NCBI GenBank assembly: GCA_015060325.1
Contig: SUYQ01000001.1
Coordinates: 1 to 64,000, forward strand
Length of the DNA: 64,000 bases
Direction of reading: 5' to 3'
From: Bacteroidales bacterium
Lineage (GTDB): Bacteria; Bacteroidota; Bacteroidia; Bacteroidales; UBA932
Below the pieces are notes generated by a model that was not told where the DNA came from, made no database searches, and worked only from the letters and a program-made list of their open reading frames with translations. Positions within the stretch are counted from its first letter, which is position 1. The number at the start of each line of letters is the position of its first letter. Made by a program: the position numbers and the translations under genes. Of this stretch, positions 60,932-64,000 are shown piece by piece.

Positions 60932-62578
60932 ATGAAGAGAAGTTTTTTTGCATTCAATTGTGCGGCATGTATGGCTGCTGTAGCCATTTCCTGCGGGGCG
61001 GCATCATCTCCCGCTTCCAGTGAAGATATGCTGACTACAGTCGGAAACCCATATCTCCCTCTTTGGGAGCATATCCCTGACGGTGAACCTTATGTGTTCG
61101 AGGATCCGGACAATCCTGGAAAATACAGAGTCTACATATATGGTTCACACGATACACGCATTACGGATTACTGCGGACGCGAACTGGTAGTGTGGTCCGC
61201 TGCTGTGGACAATCTGAACGAATGGCGATATGACGGTGAGATCCTGCGTGTAAGCCTTAATGCGGAGGGACAGCCTGTCGATCCGGAGGGATTGTCAGAT
61301 GTGCTTTTCGCACCTGATGTGGCAGTGAAGACAGAACCAGACGGAACCAGGATGTATTATCTGTATCCCAATGACCAGGTGGGCGGGCGTCAGAACCTGA
61401 TTTCAAGAAGCCCTAGACCTGACGGCCCGTTTGAAGTCTGCAACTGGAGCAAGGATAATCCGAATATGACGGAGGGAGTGCTTGGATTTGATCCTGCGGT
61501 CTTTGTTGATGATGACGGCAGGGTATATGGATATTGGGGATTCCAGCGCTCATATGCAGCCGAGCTGGATCCGGAGACCATGTGTACGGTGAAACCTGGT
61601 ACTCAGATCATTGAGGGTATGGTTCCGGGAGGACAGGAAGACGACCTTTTCCGCTTCTTCGAGGCTTCGTCCATCCGCAAGGTCAAGGATAAATATGTAT
61701 TCGTGTACAGCCGCTGGACCAATGACGGCGAGTTTGGACTGCCGGTAACAAACTATACTCTTGCTTACGCCTACAGTGATGCTCCGCTCGGCCCATGGAC
61801 TTATGGAGGAACCATCATAGACGGCAGGGCACGTGAAATCGATGAAAACGGCAATCCGATACCTTCTGCAACTGCGACAGGAAATACCCATGGCGGCATC
61901 TGCGAGATCGAAGGTCAGTGGTACGTATTCTATCACAGACAAACCGGACTTGATGAGTTCGCGCGTCAGGCAATGGTAGCTCCGATTACGGTGAATGTCC
62001 AGGAAGGAAAGGGCGGCAAGGTCGAGATCTCGGAGGGTGAGTACAATTCCCAGGGCTTTTCAGTTGACGGCCTGAACCCACTGGAAGTGCATTCTGCAGG
62101 TCTTGCATGCTGGTACACCGGTACCAAGCCTCAGCAGCATGCATGGCCGAACAAGACGTTCTTCGGATCATATGTGGCATCCGGATATGGCACCGACGAC
62201 AAGTTTGATGCACCATATGCAATCAGGAACAATACAAACCCAGTAGTGAACAATACAGCCGGCTCGATTGTCGGATATAAGTATTTCAACTTCACATCTA
62301 CCCACGGCCGCAAGGACCTCCAGCTTGTCCTCAATCTCATTCCTGAGGGTGTGGACGGAAGGATCATCGTCATGGCTGACAGGCCTTGGACATCTCAGGG
62401 AGGAACCGTTCTGGGAACACTCGAAATCAAGTCGGACATGCCTCAGGTGCCGACTGATCTTAGTGTCGAGCTGCCTGCAGCCGGGGAACTCACAGGCAAG
62501 CATGCAATCTTCCTGAAGTTCGATTCTGAAGTGCAGGATAAGTCCATATGCGTGCTTAATACTCTGATCTTCAAATAG
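60932..62578 (+). CDS. GH43-family lipoprotein with C-terminal CBM6-like module
   Basis: A protein of 548 residues from the ATG at 60932 (MKRSFFAF), which opens a lipobox (VAISC, Cys22). The frame extends far upstream inside the GH35 gene, but that part is out-of-frame shadow. Propeller residues: base Asp in VFEDPDNPG, FAPDVAVK, acid Glu in FRFFEASSIRKV. The last 110 residues look like a beta-sandwich CBM6. Likely alpha-arabinofuranosidase or beta-xylosidase. It is followed by uxuA after one base. Confidence 0.87.
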   Translation: MKRSFFAFNCAACMAAVAISCGAASSPASSEDMLTTVGNPYLPLWEHIPDGEPYVFEDPDNPGKYRVYIYGSHDTRITDYCGRELVVWSAAVDNLNEWRYDGEILRVSLNAEGQPVDPEGLSDVLFAPDVAVKTEPDGTRMYYLYPNDQVGGRQNLISRSPRPDGPFEVCNWSKDNPNMTEGVLGFDPAVFVDDDGRVYGYWGFQRSYAAELDPETMCTVKPGTQIIEGMVPGGQEDDLFRFFEASSIRKVKDKYVFVYSRWTNDGEFGLPVTNYTLAYAYSDAPLGPWTYGGTIIDGRAREIDENGNPIPSATATGNTHGGICEIEGQWYVFYHRQTGLDEFARQAMVAPITVNVQEGKGGKVEISEGEYNSQGFSVDGLNPLEVHSAGLACWYTGTKPQQHAWPNKTFFGSYVASGYGTDDKFDAPYAIRNNTNPVVNNTAGSIVGYKYFNFTSTHGRKDLQLVLNLIPEGVDGRIIVMADRPWTSQGGTVLGTLEIKSDMPQVPTDLSVELPAAGELTGKHAIFLKFDSEVQDKSICVLNTLIFK

Positions 62579-62579
62579 T

Positions 62580-63809
62580 ATGGAAAAGACCTGGAGATGG
62601 TTTGGAAAGAATGACAAGATCACTCTTTCCATGCTTAGGCAGATAGGAGTTGAGGGCATAGTTACTGCCCTTCATGATGTGCCTAACGGAGAAGTCTGGA
62701 CCCGTGAAAGGATCCGTGACCTGCGTGAATACATTGAAAGCTATGGAATGCGCTGGTCTGTCGTGGAGAGCCTTCCTGTATGCGAAAGCATCAAATACGG
62801 CGGACCGGACAGGGACGCTCTGATAGAGAATTACAAGCAGAGCCTCCGCAACCTGTCAGCCGAAGGCATCCATACGATATGTTACAATTTCATGCCGGTG
62901 CTGGACTGGGCGCGCACTGACCTGTCTCATCCCAATCCGAACGGTACGACCAACCTGTATTTCTCATACTGCGAGTTCGCATATTTTGATATATATATAG
63001 TAGGACGCGAGGGCGCCCGCGAGGAGTGGGCGTCGTTCAAGGTTCCTGGACTTGAGGGAGAACGTGATATCCTTGCTGAAGTCGACGCTCTTCGCTCAAA
63101 GATGACCCCGGAAGGGGAGCATAAGCTTGTCGAGAACATCATAGTCAGGACCCAGGGCTTCGTAAGCGGCAATATCCGCGAAGATGACGAACATCCGGTC
63201 GAACTCTTCCGCCAGCTCCTGTCTCTTTATGACGGAATCACGAAGGACCAGCTTAGGGAAAACATGCGATATTTCCTCTCGGCGATAATGCCGGTGTGCG
63301 AGGAGTGCGGAATGAACATGTGCGTCCATCCGGACGACCCTCCTTTCCCTGTCCTCGGACTTCCGCGTATCGTTACGTCCGACGAGGACATCGACTGGTT
63401 CCTTAGTGCAGTGGACAATCCTCATAACGGCCTGACCTTCTGTGCCGGATCGCTTTCTGCCGGGGCGCAGAATGATGTTGTGGCGATGGCCCGCAAATAT
63501 GCTTCAAGGACGCATTTCGTCCACCTGAGGTCATGCCATATATTTGATAATGGAGACTTTACGGAGGCGAGTCATCTCGGAGGACGCGCTGACATTGTGG
63601 AGCTGGTGCGCATATTCGAGCAGGCAAACCCTGATCTTCCTATGCGCGTAGATCATGGAATGACCATGCTTGACGATGATTCCAAAGGGTATAATGCCGG
63701 ATATTCCTTCCTCGGAAGAATGTTCGCGATGGGGCAGGTGCAGGGAATAATGGCTGCAGTTGACAAGGAATTGGGAATTAAATATAAAATCACAGGATTC
63801 TATGAATAA
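62580..63809 (+). CDS. uxuA: mannonate dehydratase
   Basis: A 409-residue TIM-barrel metal enzyme dehydrating D-mannonate to 2-keto-3-deoxygluconate in hexuronate catabolism. MEKTWRWFGKNDKITLSMLRQ-type N-terminus, NFMPVLDWARTDL, CVHPDDPPFPVLGLPR, and C-terminal RVDHGMTMLDDD are UxuA signatures. It begins one base after the GH43 stop and overlaps the next gene by 8 bp. Its presence explains the fate of glucuronate released by the GH67 enzyme. Confidence 0.94.
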   Translation: MEKTWRWFGKNDKITLSMLRQIGVEGIVTALHDVPNGEVWTRERIRDLREYIESYGMRWSVVESLPVCESIKYGGPDRDALIENYKQSLRNLSAEGIHTICYNFMPVLDWARTDLSHPNPNGTTNLYFSYCEFAYFDIYIVGREGAREEWASFKVPGLEGERDILAEVDALRSKMTPEGEHKLVENIIVRTQGFVSGNIREDDEHPVELFRQLLSLYDGITKDQLRENMRYFLSAIMPVCEECGMNMCVHPDDPPFPVLGLPRIVTSDEDIDWFLSAVDNPHNGLTFCAGSLSAGAQNDVVAMARKYASRTHFVHLRSCHIFDNGDFTEASHLGGRADIVELVRIFEQANPDLPMRVDHGMTMLDDDSKGYNAGYSFLGRMFAMGQVQGIMAAVDKELGIKYKITGFYE

Positions 63810-64000
63810 GCTTTTTGACATTACAGGAAACGTGACTGTAATCACCGGCGGTACAGGTGTGCTGGGCCGTACGATAGCAAAATATCTGGCCCTTGAGGGC
63901 GCCAAGGTCATCATTCTCGGCCGCAAGGAGGATGTCGGACGGAAGATCGCGGAGGAAATCTGCGCTGCAGGCGGCTGCTGCGAGTTCATGAAGACAGATG
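63802..64000 (+). CDS. SDR oxidoreductase, probable D-mannonate oxidoreductase (cut by window end)
   Basis: The first 66 residues of an SDR enzyme are visible before the window ends. The cofactor motif VTVITGGTGVLGRTIAKYLA and VIILGRK are intact. The 8-bp overlap with uxuA and position suggest the SDR-type fructuronate reductase that precedes mannonate dehydratase in the pathway. Substrate is inferred from position only. Confidence 0.8.
   Translation, partial: MNKLFDITGNVTVITGGTGVLGRTIAKYLALEGAKVIILGRKEDVGRKIAEEICAAGGCCEFMKTD

Overview
The window looks like a chromosomal segment of a gut-type Bacteroidales. At least fifteen genes are preceded by the Bacteroidetes -7 element TAnnTTTG, several with TTTG or TTG about 19-20 bases further upstream. 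Secreted proteins are glycan-directed lipoproteins and signal-peptide enzymes, and there are many xylan-active glycoside hydrolases. A cysteate synthase and a cysteate fatty-acyltransferase-like enzyme point to a sulfonolipid producer such as a Rikenellaceae relative (inference). No phage, conjugative element or CRISPR array is visible.

Layout. 1-2100 is a degraded accessory strip: a BspA-like C-terminal remnant, a 12-bp inverted repeat pair, an intact parDE toxin-antitoxin pair, a 3' fragment of a GGGtGRT-family gene and a 22-bp inverted repeat. 2145-10398 holds a CE1-type esterase, an unusual tandem double CE1-type esterase, bcp-GNAT-GH9, and a translationally coupled three-gene unit ending in guanine deaminase. 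10490-13106 carries two OmpA-family paralogues with very different codon usage. 13202-21977 is housekeeping: agmatine deiminase and N-carbamoylputrescine amidohydrolase (agmatine to putrescine), purT, a HAD phosphatase, an acyl-CoA ligase, htpG and folE, with short intergenic repeats between. 22193-28142 has a DUF2795 protein, a CotH-GH43 pair, a lipase-like hydrolase and a three-gene envelope operon (DUF4251, DUF4136, beta-barrel). Three tRNA-Lys genes and a hipBA module follow.

32423-41056 is the most striking part: eight tightly packed minus-strand genes encoding, in transcription order, a double VOC-domain protein, a cysteate fatty-acyltransferase-like PLP enzyme, HdrC-, HdrB- and HdrA-like proteins, a small dicluster ferredoxin, a membrane HdrD-like protein with a cytochrome-b-type N-terminus, and cysteate synthase. 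Sulfonolipid base synthesis is thus wrapped around a complete heterodisulfide-reductase-like electron-transfer module. A divergent MarR regulator and an extended SDR reductase lie just beyond.

43365-64000 is a glucurono-arabinoxylan utilisation locus: GH67, GH43, GH10, a GPH symporter and a CE20-like acetylesterase on the minus strand; transketolase and a surface GH10 with an inserted carbohydrate-binding module on the plus strand; a GH51; then GH31 alpha-xylosidase, GH35, GH43, uxuA and a cut-off fructuronate-reductase-type SDR. Together they would debranch and cut xylan, import the products, and feed pentoses to the pentose phosphate pathway and glucuronate to the hexuronate pathway. A 12-bp motif occurs in two of its divergent promoter regions. 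No SusC/SusD pair or hybrid two-component regulator lies inside the window.
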